13,923 bases of DNA, from NCBI GenBank assembly GCA_027621335.1, contig JAQCAN010000036.1, positions 1-13,923 of the forward strand, written 5' to 3'. Under the pieces are notes generated by a model. The model did no database searches. It was not told where the DNA came from and worked only from the letters and a program-made list of their open reading frames with translations. Both the position numbers and the translations under genes were made by a program. Of the stretch, positions 6,749 through 13,107 are shown piece by piece. This DNA is from Bacteroidota bacterium. Its GTDB lineage: Bacteria; Bacteroidota; Bacteroidia; Flavobacteriales_D; JABDKJ01. Position 1 is the first letter of the stretch, and each line of letters starts with the position of its first letter.

Positions 6749-7833
6749 AAATCCTTCTCTCCGTCATCTTTCAGGTCGGTGACGATCTGTTTCACGAATT
6801 GTTCGTCTTCCCGTGGGATGATCATCAGAGACTGGTCCGTCTCAATGACGATGAAGTTCTCCAAACCTTTGGTCACCACCATTTTGCCTTTGCTCGTGCT
6901 AATGAGGTTATTGGATGAATCATAGTAACGGGTCTTGGCCCCTACACTGGCATTGCCCTCTCCGTCTTTATTCAGATGTGTGTACAACGAGCCATAAGTC
7001 CCTAGGTCGCTCCATCCGAAATCACTCTCCACCACACTGACATGGGCCGCACGTTCCATGACACCATAGTCGATGGAGATGCTCTCGCACTTGGAGAAGT
7101 TCTCTTCGATGAAGGCGCTTTCCTCAGAAGTCCCGAGTTTGCCCATGCCCTCTTTGAAGATCTTCGCCATATCAGGTAAGTGCAGTTCCAAGCTGTTCAT
7201 GATGTTCTTCAGGCTCCAAATGAAGATGCCTCCATTCCAAGCATAATTCCCATCTGCGACAAAGGCCTTGGCAGTCTCTAAGTCAGGTTTCTCCTTGAAG
7301 GCTTTCACCCGTTTGACCAAAGGGTCTCGGGCCCCTTCCTTATCCTCGAAGTGGATATAGCCATACCCCGTATCTGGGCGGCTTGGGGCGATCCCTAAGG
7401 TCACTAGGTTGTCCGTCTGTTCAGCTTCCTCCAAGGCGATGTTGATGACCCTTTCGAATTCTGGGACATTGCTGATGAGATGATCCGAAGGGGCCACGAT
7501 GATGTTGGCCTCTTTCGATCTAACCGCAATTCGATAGGTGGCATAAGCGATGCAGGGTGCGGTATTTCGTCCCTCAGGTTCCAGAAGCACTTGGTCAGCC
7601 TTTAGTTCAGGCAAGTGCTGAAGAACCAGGTCGCGGTAAGCAGCATTGGTCACCACCAGTACGTTCTCATCAGGGCAGATGTTGGCGAATCGCTCGAAGG
7701 TATCTCGGATGAGGCTCTTTCCAGTACCGAGAATATCCAGAAATTGCTTGGGCATGGCGGTACGGCTCATTGGCCAGAATCGGGAACCGATTCCTCCTGC
7801 CATGATCACACAGTAATTCTTATCACTTTTCAT
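6742..7833 (-). CDS. manC: Mannose-1-phosphate guanylyltransferase
   Basis: A 363-residue nucleotidyltransferase that makes GDP-mannose from mannose-1-phosphate and GTP, feeding glycan, polysaccharide or glycolipid synthesis in the cytoplasm. The signature 'MAGGIGSRFWPMSR' (residues 11-24) with Lys29 in 'MPKQF' binds the nucleotide. 'EPEGRNTAP' and 'VAPSDH' (roughly 85-120) bind the base and metal, and 'GNYAWNGGIFIW' and 'SIDYGVMERA' are typical of the GDP-mannose type. The protein ends after the C-terminal beta region and lacks the phosphomannose isomerase domain found in bifunctional ManC/AlgA, so it is monofunctional. I chose the ATG at 7833; a TTG at 7842 is possible but less likely. It lies 26 bases after the SprT-like gene and probably shares its transcript. 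The class is secure; preference for mannose over a related sugar is by similarity. Confidence 0.92.
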   Translation of the reverse strand: MKSDKNYCVIMAGGIGSRFWPMSRTAMPKQFLDILGTGKSLIRDTFERFANICPDENVLVVTNAAYRDLVLQHLPELKADQVLLEPEGRNTAPCIAYATYRIAVRSKEANIIVAPSDHLISNVPEFERVINIALEEAEQTDNLVTLGIAPSRPDTGYGYIHFEDKEGARDPLVKRVKAFKEKPDLETAKAFVADGNYAWNGGIFIWSLKNIMNSLELHLPDMAKIFKEGMGKLGTSEESAFIEENFSKCESISIDYGVMERAAHVSVVESDFGWSDLGTYGSLYTHLNKDGEGNASVGAKTRYYDSSNNLISTSKGKMVVTKGLENFIVIETDQSLMIIPREDEQFVKQIVTDLKDDGEKDFY

Positions 7834-7859
7834 ACGGGGCAAAGAAACGAATAGGAAGC

Positions 7860-8504
7860 TTACATGTCCAGATGCGTCACCTCGGCACCTCCATGCACCA
7901 GAAACTTCTTCCTGGTGCCCACCTCCTTGCAGAGATAGCGTGTCCTGCGCTTCTCTAACTTGACGAAGTGCCGGCCATCTTCCGACTGGAACAAGGCTCC
8001 GATAGGAAGATCGGTGAGCAAGGTGATGATGTGCCCTTCTATGGTGAGGAAGGCACGATGCAGCTCCAAGTCACTGCAGCTGGTGGCTTTAGCGGAATGA
8101 AGGTGCTTGGAAAGGATGGGAAGGATCTCTTTTGGAAAGACCTCCTCCCGCAACAAGGGTTGCATGAGCTTGTTGAAACAATGCCTCCATTCATGCCCAT
8201 GAGACTTTACTTCTGGCCCAAAGTGGATGTGAGTGAAGAGATGGGCCAATTCATGGATGAGCGTCCACAGGAAACGCTCAGGCATAAGGTCTCCATTCAC
8301 TGAGATCTGATGGGGCTCTCGGTAATGCCTCGATGGCCGATAATCGCCATACTTGGTCTTCCGGTGAGGGGTCACCTTCAAGGCAATGGCGTGACGCGAC
8401 ATGCATCTCGCCACATAGCCCAAGGCTGGGCGGGGTACGAAAGGGCGCAGCTTATCTCGCCATTGATCCTCCGCTGTTTTAGCAGGGGCCAGCTTGGTAG
8501 TCAT
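7860..8504 (-). CDS. SprT-like zinc metallopeptidase domain protein
   Basis: A 214-residue protein of the SprT/SPRTN-like family. The zinc site is intact: 'HELAH' at 84-88 with catalytic Glu85, followed by 'SHGHEW' at 101-106 supplying the third His ligand, the spacing expected for this family. The start region (residues 25-70) carries the Arg- and Tyr-rich strand seen before the active site, which in relatives contacts nucleic acid or protein substrates. SPRTN in eukaryotes cleaves DNA-protein crosslinks; the bacterial role is not established. The C-terminal zinc ribbon of E. coli SprT is reduced: only one Cys remains in the terminal 'TRYLCKEVGTRKKFLVHGG' region, so metal binding there is unlikely. 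ATG at 8504, inside the end of the small lipoprotein gene (26-base overlap), indicating one operon. Confidence 0.85.
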   Translation of the reverse strand: MTTKLAPAKTAEDQWRDKLRPFVPRPALGYVARCMSRHAIALKVTPHRKTKYGDYRPSRHYREPHQISVNGDLMPERFLWTLIHELAHLFTHIHFGPEVKSHGHEWRHCFNKLMQPLLREEVFPKEILPILSKHLHSAKATSCSDLELHRAFLTIEGHIITLLTDLPIGALFQSEDGRHFVKLEKRRTRYLCKEVGTRKKFLVHGGAEVTHLDM

Positions 8505-8655
8505 AGGAATCAGCAGGAATATGGGTCCATTTCGGACAATTGCACTTCTTCTTGTTCACCTTCCGCTTAGGATAGGTCGACCTCTTCTGACTGGCACAGG
8601 CGCCCATGAGCATCACAAGGATGATAAGCGGGGCGGTGAATCGGAGAGGTTTCAT
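8479..8655 (-). CDS. Small lipoprotein with a CNC motif
   Basis: A 58-residue open frame starts at the ATG at 8655 and ends with TAA at 8481-8479. It opens with Met-Lys-Pro-Leu-Arg, a hydrophobic core 'APLIILVMLMGAC' and a lipobox-like Met-Gly-Ala-Cys19, so it looks like a lipoprotein with a signal peptidase II site. The mature part is very short (about 40 residues), strongly basic in the first half ('YPKRKVNKKK') and carries 'CNCPKW' followed by a Tyr- and Asp-rich tail ending in Cys. Similar tiny lipoproteins occur in Flavobacteriia beside SprT-like genes, to my recollection. The frame overlaps the start of the SprT-like gene by 26 bases. The function is unknown; the coding call rests on the lipobox, the basic-then-CxC pattern and the tight placement between same-strand genes. 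Confidence 0.72.
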   Translation of the reverse strand: MKPLRFTAPLIILVMLMGACASQKRSTYPKRKVNKKKCNCPKWTHIPADSYDYQAGPC

Positions 8656-8715
8656 AGTGCTGTAAAGGTATGGAACGGCTCTCCACAGGGGAATATTGAC
8701 CCAAAGGAAATTTTT

Positions 8716-9501
8716 CTACACCTCCACGCTGACAACCAATGCAGTCAGGGTGGCGTGGTCGCTGCCCGGAGCATCTTCCATGGTAATGTTAAGACTGGTG
8801 GCCTGAGGATAGTAGGTGGCTGGCGTAAGGGACTGTCCCTCAGGGCTTAATACGGCCACGCTCATCATTTCGCCATCCACATCGGCCCACAATTGGTAGC
8901 ATTTGCCTTCGGGGGCGGGAGGGACGCCCTTGGTGTCCAGGAGCACCCGACCCTCACGTTCATTCCAATAGGCGGTCACCTTGAAAGGGCCTTCATCCCC
9001 TGACGTACTTAGAATGAGAGGACGCGTGTTCAGGTCCTGAAGGAAGGCCAACTCGGTCTCTAGCGCGTCTAGACGCTGTTCAGACGTTGACTGAACAGCT
9101 CTCAAGGCATCCAATTCGGCCTTCAGACCTTGGGTATTCTGATACTGTCGGAACAAGAAACCCAAGGAGACCAAGAGGGCCAGTCCAGCAGCGATGGCCC
9201 AGAGGTTCGGATGACGGTCCAGCGGCTCATGGGTCTTCGATTCCAGAGGGAACACCTCTGCAGCCCCAGCGCTCTCCTTGATGAAGCTCAGGATCTCATC
9301 CCTGAGATGTTCAGGGGGCTTCACGGCCTTCACCTTGGCCAATAACTCCAGGTCCTTCTGAAGTTCATCATAAGCCCTTCTGACCTCCTCGGAGCGGCCG
9401 AGCATACCTTCCACTTCCTCGCTCTCCTTGGGAGAGCACAGGTTCAGGGCGTACTGTTCCAGCAGGCCTGACTCTAGGAATATGGATTCTTCGTTCGTCA
9501 C
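8716..9501 (-). CDS. RskA-like anti-sigma factor
   Basis: A 261-residue single-pass membrane protein. Residues 1-75 form a cytoplasmic helical sigma-binding region, with 'FLESGLLEQYALNLCSPKE' at the start matching the anti-sigma pattern 'ESGxLExYALxxLSPxE'. A membrane segment spans about 101-117, a coiled coil follows (about 120-155), and residues 165-261 form an RskA-type extracytoplasmic beta domain ('YQLWADVDGEMMSVAVL', with a C-terminal 'NITMEDAPGS' stretch). Such proteins hold an ECF sigma factor inactive until an envelope signal releases it. The start is GTG at 9501, because TAA lies directly before it in frame; no ATG is available nearby. Unusually, no sigma gene lies upstream: the FAS1 gene starts 37 bases away on the other strand. 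It may control a sigma factor elsewhere. Confidence 0.85.
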   Translation of the reverse strand: MTNEESIFLESGLLEQYALNLCSPKESEEVEGMLGRSEEVRRAYDELQKDLELLAKVKAVKPPEHLRDEILSFIKESAGAAEVFPLESKTHEPLDRHPNLWAIAAGLALLVSLGFLFRQYQNTQGLKAELDALRAVQSTSEQRLDALETELAFLQDLNTRPLILSTSGDEGPFKVTAYWNEREGRVLLDTKGVPPAPEGKCYQLWADVDGEMMSVAVLSPEGQSLTPATYYPQATSLNITMEDAPGSDHATLTALVVSVEV

Positions 9502-9538
9502 TTAGACAATCATCAGTTAAAATTCAAATCTTTAAATC

Positions 9539-10105
9539 ATGAAAAAAATAGTTTTCCTACTCAGTATTGCCATTGGAATGAGTACCTACCTCCAAGCCCA
9601 ATGCAATTCGCATAACACGCATAAGACAAGTGCTCAATCCAATGCGTGGACCCACGCATCGGATATCGTGGATATCGCGGCCGGGGCTGACGACTTCTCC
9701 ACCTTGGTGGTGGCGGTGAAAGCTGCCGACTTGGTCAGTACTCTGAAGTCTGAAGGCCCATTTACGGTTTTTGCTCCATTGAACAGTGCCTTCGCCAAAC
9801 TTCCACAAGAGACCTTGGCGGCCCTACTCAAGCCAGAGAATAAGGGTCAATTGAGTTCCATCCTCACCTACCATGTGGTCGCGGGAGAGTTCAATGCGAA
9901 GGACATCATAGCTGCTATCAACAGCTCTGGAGGATCATTCACAGTGAAGACTGTCAACGGAGGCGAGTTGGTCGCCACCTTGTCCAATGGCAATGTCATT
10001 CTCACCGATGAGAAGGGTGGAGTGTCTGCAGTGACCAAGACGGATGTGGATGCCAGCAATGGCGTCATCCATGTCATAGACAGTGTAGTGCTGCCAGGCG
10101 GATAA
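9539..10105 (+). CDS. Exported fasciclin (FAS1) domain protein
   Basis: A 188-residue protein with a signal peptide (residues 1-20, predicted cut Ala20|Gln21) and one FAS1 domain (about 38-187). Diagnostic features are the H1 motif 'GPFTVFAPLNSAF' at 73-85, the 'YHVVAGEF' strand near 111-118 and the H2 motif 'GVIHVIDSVVLP' at 175-186. FAS1 domains mediate adhesion or ligand binding outside the cell, so this is a small secreted or surface protein. In Bacteroidota such genes often sit next to an RskA-like anti-sigma gene, as here, suggesting stress or envelope control. The ATG at 9539 follows a 37-base AT-rich gap shared with the divergent anti-sigma gene, and a strong terminator lies 20 bases after the stop. 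The mature N-terminus is Gln-Cys, but there is no lipobox, so it is not a lipoprotein. Confidence 0.93.
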   Translation: MKKIVFLLSIAIGMSTYLQAQCNSHNTHKTSAQSNAWTHASDIVDIAAGADDFSTLVVAVKAADLVSTLKSEGPFTVFAPLNSAFAKLPQETLAALLKPENKGQLSSILTYHVVAGEFNAKDIIAAINSSGGSFTVKTVNGGELVATLSNGNVILTDEKGGVSAVTKTDVDASNGVIHVIDSVVLPGG

Positions 10106-10125
10106 GATTTTCGGTTAGGTTGTTC

Positions 10126-10156
10126 AAGCCCCTGCCTTAAAAGGTGGGGGCTTTTT
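10126..10156 (+). terminator. Intrinsic terminator after the FAS1 gene
   Basis: AAGCCCC at 10126-10132 pairs with GGGGCTT at 10147-10153, and CCTT/AAGG inside (10135-10138 with 10141-10144) is joined by two G-U wobble pairs. This gives a 13-bp stem with a very small AA loop. Five T residues (10152-10156) end the element. It separates the FAS1 transcript from the next operon. Confidence 0.85.
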
Positions 10157-10233
10157 CATGGACGCATGCAACCTTTTGTAGATTCTGTGTCATTAGGTCG
10201 AATAACATGAAAACATCACCAGAAACAACGCTT

Positions 10234-10872
10234 ATGAAACGCTTCACCCTCCTTTCATTTCTCTTCCTGATGGCCTTGACCATCAATGCGCAAGATGAAA
10301 AAGCTCCTATCCAGACCGTCTTTGGCAACAAGTCAGGATTCGGAGGTTACCTCGGTGTCAACACCAAATTCTCTGAGATCAACGGACAAGACGCGCTCTT
10401 CACTGGAGGGGAGGTAGCTTTTGTCATCAACCGCTCCTTCAACATGGGATTCGAGGGATATGGTATGGTGAATCATGTCCGATCCAATAACCTTTCAATC
10501 GATAGCGACCGACTCTATCTTCAGATGGGCTATGGTGGGCTGCGTTTGGAGCCTGTGCTATTCTCTGAGAGTGTCATCCATCTTACAGCTCCTGTCCTTC
10601 TTGGAGCTGGAGGGATTGGAGAGACTATCAGGCCGTATTGGTTGGAAGAGGATGGCATCATAGATATCGATACTGACCTGAGCTATGGAGACTCGGATTA
10701 TTTCTTCGTTGCCGAGCCGGGTCTCAGGTTGGAAGTGAACCTCTTCAAATTCATGAGATTGGCCGGAGGGGCCAGTTACCGCTTTATGACTGATGTTGAC
10801 CTAGGAGGTGTTCAGACGCAAGACCTCAAAGGCTTCAATGCCGACCTCTCACTCAGATTCGGTTGGTTCTGA
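10234..10872 (+). CDS. Exported beta-barrel-like protein of unknown function
   Basis: A 212-residue protein starting at the ATG at 10234, which begins a clean signal peptide (predicted cut Ala19|Gln20). The ATG at 10207 and an upstream alternative start at 10144 would add residues before the signal and are unlikely; the latter also starts in the terminator. The mature part alternates polar and hydrophobic residues in Gly-rich strands ('GFGGYLGVNTKFSEI', 'YLQMGYGGLRLEPVL', 'AEPGLRLEVNLFKFMRLAGGASYRFM') and ends in the aromatic 'LRFGWF', as in small outer-membrane barrels of eight or so strands. I recognise no specific family or ligand. Its stop at 10870-10872 overlaps or nearly overlaps the ECF sigma gene, with no terminator between, which suggests it is the first gene of the regulator operon and may be under its control. 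The fold call is inference from pattern only. Confidence 0.75.
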   Translation: MKRFTLLSFLFLMALTINAQDEKAPIQTVFGNKSGFGGYLGVNTKFSEINGQDALFTGGEVAFVINRSFNMGFEGYGMVNHVRSNNLSIDSDRLYLQMGYGGLRLEPVLFSESVIHLTAPVLLGAGGIGETIRPYWLEEDGIIDIDTDLSYGDSDYFFVAEPGLRLEVNLFKFMRLAGGASYRFMTDVDLGGVQTQDLKGFNADLSLRFGWF

Positions 10873-11444
10873 CGACCTTCGGTCAGGATTTGGGACAGGA
10901 AGTCGACATACATGCAGGGCTCATAGAGCGATGCCAAAAAAGGGATAGTAGGGCTCAATATGAGATCTACCAGCTCTATTCAAAGGCCATGTTCAACGTG
11001 AGTCTCAGGATAGTGGGGAGCAGGGAAGATGCTGAAGATGTGCTACAGGACAGTTTTGTCAGTGCGTTCAACGGCATCAATCGCTTCAGAGCGGAAAGTA
11101 GTTTTGGAGCCTGGTTGAAACGCATCGTCATCAACCGCTCTTTGAACCACATCCGAGGGCGCCTGCACTTCAGTGAAGTGGACACGGAGGCATTGGGCTT
11201 GGCTGAGGAGGAGCCGGTAACGGAGAATCCATATGAAGTGACTGATGTCAAGAGGGCCATGAAAGAGCTCTCCGATGGCTACAGAACGGTCTTTGCGCTC
11301 TATATGTTCGAGAACTACTCGCACAAGGAGATCGCGGAGAGCCTGGGTATCAGTGAAGGGACTTCCAAGTCCCAATTGAACAGAGCGAAGAAGAGGATAC
11401 AGGAACGATTGATAGAGATAGGAAATGAAAAACGACAAGCTTAA
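10863..11444 (+). CDS. ECF-type RNA polymerase sigma factor
   Basis: A sigma-70 family member of the extracytoplasmic function type, up to 193 residues. Region 2 is clear ('FNVSLRIVGSREDAEDVLQD' followed by 'GINRFRAESSFGAWLKRI'), and region 4 carries the helix-turn-helix 'YSHKEIAESLGISEGTSKSQ' and 'RAKKRIQERL'. There is a short acidic linker between the regions and no extra domain. No ATG is available: the frame is open from 10800 but holds only TTG (10863 or 10890), CTG and ATT as possible starts. TTG at 10863 overlaps the barrel gene by 10 bases; TTG at 10890 gives an N-terminus of more typical length. Translation is likely coupled to the upstream gene. The end overlaps the anti-sigma candidate by 20 bases, so the pair should be made together. 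Confidence 0.92.
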   Translation: MVLTTFGQDLGQEVDIHAGLIERCQKRDSRAQYEIYQLYSKAMFNVSLRIVGSREDAEDVLQDSFVSAFNGINRFRAESSFGAWLKRIVINRSLNHIRGRLHFSEVDTEALGLAEEEPVTENPYEVTDVKRAMKELSDGYRTVFALYMFENYSHKEIAESLGISEGTSKSQLNRAKKRIQERLIEIGNEKRQA

Positions 11445-11997
11445 AGAGTTCATCGACAGAGAATGGGATTCGATCAATGATGAGGTCCCTTCAGATGCGG
11501 TATGGCAGGCCATTAAAAAGGATCTTGGATCCGGCAATCTTGAGCAAAGGAACATCCCATATAAGCTCTGGGCCTTGGCAGCCAGCATCACGCTCCTACT
11601 CGCCTCAGGATTGTTCTTTCTGCTCCGTGATGGATCGGAAGCTTTCAATGCCGGGCCAGAGTTTGCTGTGACGGAAGAAGAGGACACCTACGACCCTCTC
11701 CAGAATATGGGTGAGGACATGATCGAAGTGAATCGCTATTACTCCGTCCAGGTCAATGAGCGGCTGGATAGACTGAAGGCCTACGAGGTGGATGAAGACC
11801 TGATGGAGGAGATGAGCGAATTGGCTGCGGAATTCGAAGGTCTCAAGCTTGAAATGGGCGAGAGGAAGAATGATGCTATGATCGTGGAGGCCATGATAGA
11901 GAATTACCGGCTCAGGCTCAGCTTGTTGGAAGACCTGCTGAAGGCCTTGGAGCCCCAATCCGATGAACACCATTTAGATGATGAACATGAACTATAA
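11425..11997 (+). CDS. Single-pass membrane protein, putative cognate anti-sigma factor
   Basis: A 190-residue protein with a short cytoplasmic N-terminus (residues 1-46, 'WDSINDEVPSDAVWQAIKKDL' helix), one membrane helix (about 48-67) and a Glu-rich extracytoplasmic segment predicted as coiled coil (about 85-175). It does not carry a clear RskA or zinc-binding ZAS anti-sigma motif. The assignment rests on position and topology: it overlaps the ECF sigma gene by 20 bases and continues with a 20-base overlap (11 bases if ATG 11987 is used) into the exported beta-strand gene. This sigma / small membrane protein / DUF4097-like order is a recurrent layout in Bacteroidota. The role as sigma sequestrator is therefore likely but inferred. 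The long helical outer part could contact the exported protein encoded next. Confidence 0.72.
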   Translation: MKNDKLKEFIDREWDSINDEVPSDAVWQAIKKDLGSGNLEQRNIPYKLWALAASITLLLASGLFFLLRDGSEAFNAGPEFAVTEEEDTYDPLQNMGEDMIEVNRYYSVQVNERLDRLKAYEVDEDLMEEMSELAAEFEGLKLEMGERKNDAMIVEAMIENYRLRLSLLEDLLKALEPQSDEHHLDDEHEL

Positions 11998-13069
11998 GAA
12001 ACTGACCCTCCTCTTCTGTATTCTCAGCTGGACCCTGTCCAGCATCGGGCAAGGGGAGGTCTATGACGAGAAAAAGCTTAGTCGATCCTATGTGGCTACC
12101 AAGGGCTCCTATGTGGAATTGAGCAATCGCTATGGTGACATTGAGATTGTACCGTGGGCCAAGGATTCCGTGAAGATCCAAGTCGTGATCAGGACTTACT
12201 CCGAGAAGTACGACTGGAGACAGACCATGATGGAGAGTATCCATGTGGATTTCACGCGCACCTCTGGCTTCATCATTGCTGAGACCAACTGGAAAGAGGA
12301 TGCCAGCATCTGGCGCAAGAGCACCTATAACGTCTCAAAAGAGTTGGGATCCAATAGGATCGAGGTGAACTACAAGGTATACCTGCCTGCGACCATACCG
12401 CTTGAGATCTCAAATAAATTCGGCAATGTCTTTATGGGAAGCCATGACGGTGAATTGGATATCGTGGTGCAGCATGGGGACTTCAGGGCCAGGGATTTGA
12501 AAAATGTCAAGCGATTGGAAGTTCGCTACGGCAAGGTGAAAGTTAAGAGCATCACTAAAGGACAGATCGACTTGGGTTCGGGTTCCTCTTTGGATCTGGA
12601 TGAGGGGGGTGATATCATGCTCAGTTCCTCTTCCTCGGAGATCGAGATTGATGAGGTAGCCACATTGAACGTTACCTCCCGCCATGATGACATCTTTGTG
12701 AATGTATTGGATAAGGTCTATGGGTCTTTCAATCTGAGTGACCTGAAGATCGGCACCTTGAATAAGGAACTCAGAGCCTCTACTAAATTTGGGACCCTGA
12801 GAGTCATGCAAGTGGCCCAAGGGGCAGAGCGGGTGAGCATCGATGGGTCCAAGACCCAGGTCATTCTGGGGCTCGCACCTGGCTTTTCAGGGCGCTTTGA
12901 CTTGGATGTGGACGGAGAAGGTGAGTTGAGTCTACCCAAAGACATGAACGTGGCCAAACGGGCTGTCACGGAGGACAAGCGCCTGAGCGTACAGGGAACC
13001 ATGGGGGCCCAAGGCGGCACTATCGTCTCCATCAGCTCTGCAAGTGGATTCGTTCAGATCGGAGATTAG
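11987..13069 (+). CDS. Exported DUF4097-like beta-strand repeat protein
   Basis: A 360-residue protein with a signal peptide (residues 1-21, predicted cut Gly21|Gln22) starting at ATG 11987; ATGs at 11978 and 11981 are possible but would put extra Met-Met-Asn before the signal. The mature part is built of short repeating strands with 'LSNRYGDIEI', 'ISNKFGNVFM', 'VRYGKVKVKSI', 'SSSSSEIEID' and 'ASTKFGTLRV' at regular spacing. That is the right-handed beta-solenoid pattern of DUF4097/adhesin-like proteins found beside sigma/anti-sigma pairs. No catalytic residues, no membrane anchor and no sorting domain are seen, so it is probably periplasmic or loosely surface bound. It may serve as envelope sensor or effector of the upstream regulators. 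The fold family is fairly secure; the function is not known. Confidence 0.85.
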   Translation: MNYKKLTLLFCILSWTLSSIGQGEVYDEKKLSRSYVATKGSYVELSNRYGDIEIVPWAKDSVKIQVVIRTYSEKYDWRQTMMESIHVDFTRTSGFIIAETNWKEDASIWRKSTYNVSKELGSNRIEVNYKVYLPATIPLEISNKFGNVFMGSHDGELDIVVQHGDFRARDLKNVKRLEVRYGKVKVKSITKGQIDLGSGSSLDLDEGGDIMLSSSSSEIEIDEVATLNVTSRHDDIFVNVLDKVYGSFNLSDLKIGTLNKELRASTKFGTLRVMQVAQGAERVSIDGSKTQVILGLAPGFSGRFDLDVDGEGELSLPKDMNVAKRAVTEDKRLSVQGTMGAQGGTIVSISSASGFVQIGD

Positions 13070-13107
13070 GACACGCGACAATTAAAAAATTAAAGAGGCG
13101 AGAAAAG

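Noticed and set aside
8663..8670. TACCTTTA on the minus strand as a promoter for the small lipoprotein
   Set aside because: It matches the -7 element in seven of eight positions but has no TTG at the right distance and would leave almost no leader before the ATG at 8655.
10174..10200. TTTTG followed by TAGGTCG as a promoter for the barrel-protein operon
   Set aside because: The spacer is only about 15 bases and the second element matches poorly; not convincing, though some promoter must lie between 10157 and 10233.
11043..11687. 214-codon minus-strand open frame across the sigma and anti-sigma genes
   Set aside because: Antisense to sigma regions 2 and 4, which are conserved; the translated sequence is Ser-rich shadow with no domain.
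12410..12820. 136-codon minus-strand open frame inside the DUF4097-like gene
   Set aside because: The beta-strand repeats on the plus strand explain the region; the antisense product has no recognisable feature.
13080..13094. AT-rich inverted sequence AATTAAAAAATTAA as a terminator between convergent genes
   Set aside because: The possible stem is only A-T pairs with almost no loop, too weak for an intrinsic terminator on either strand.
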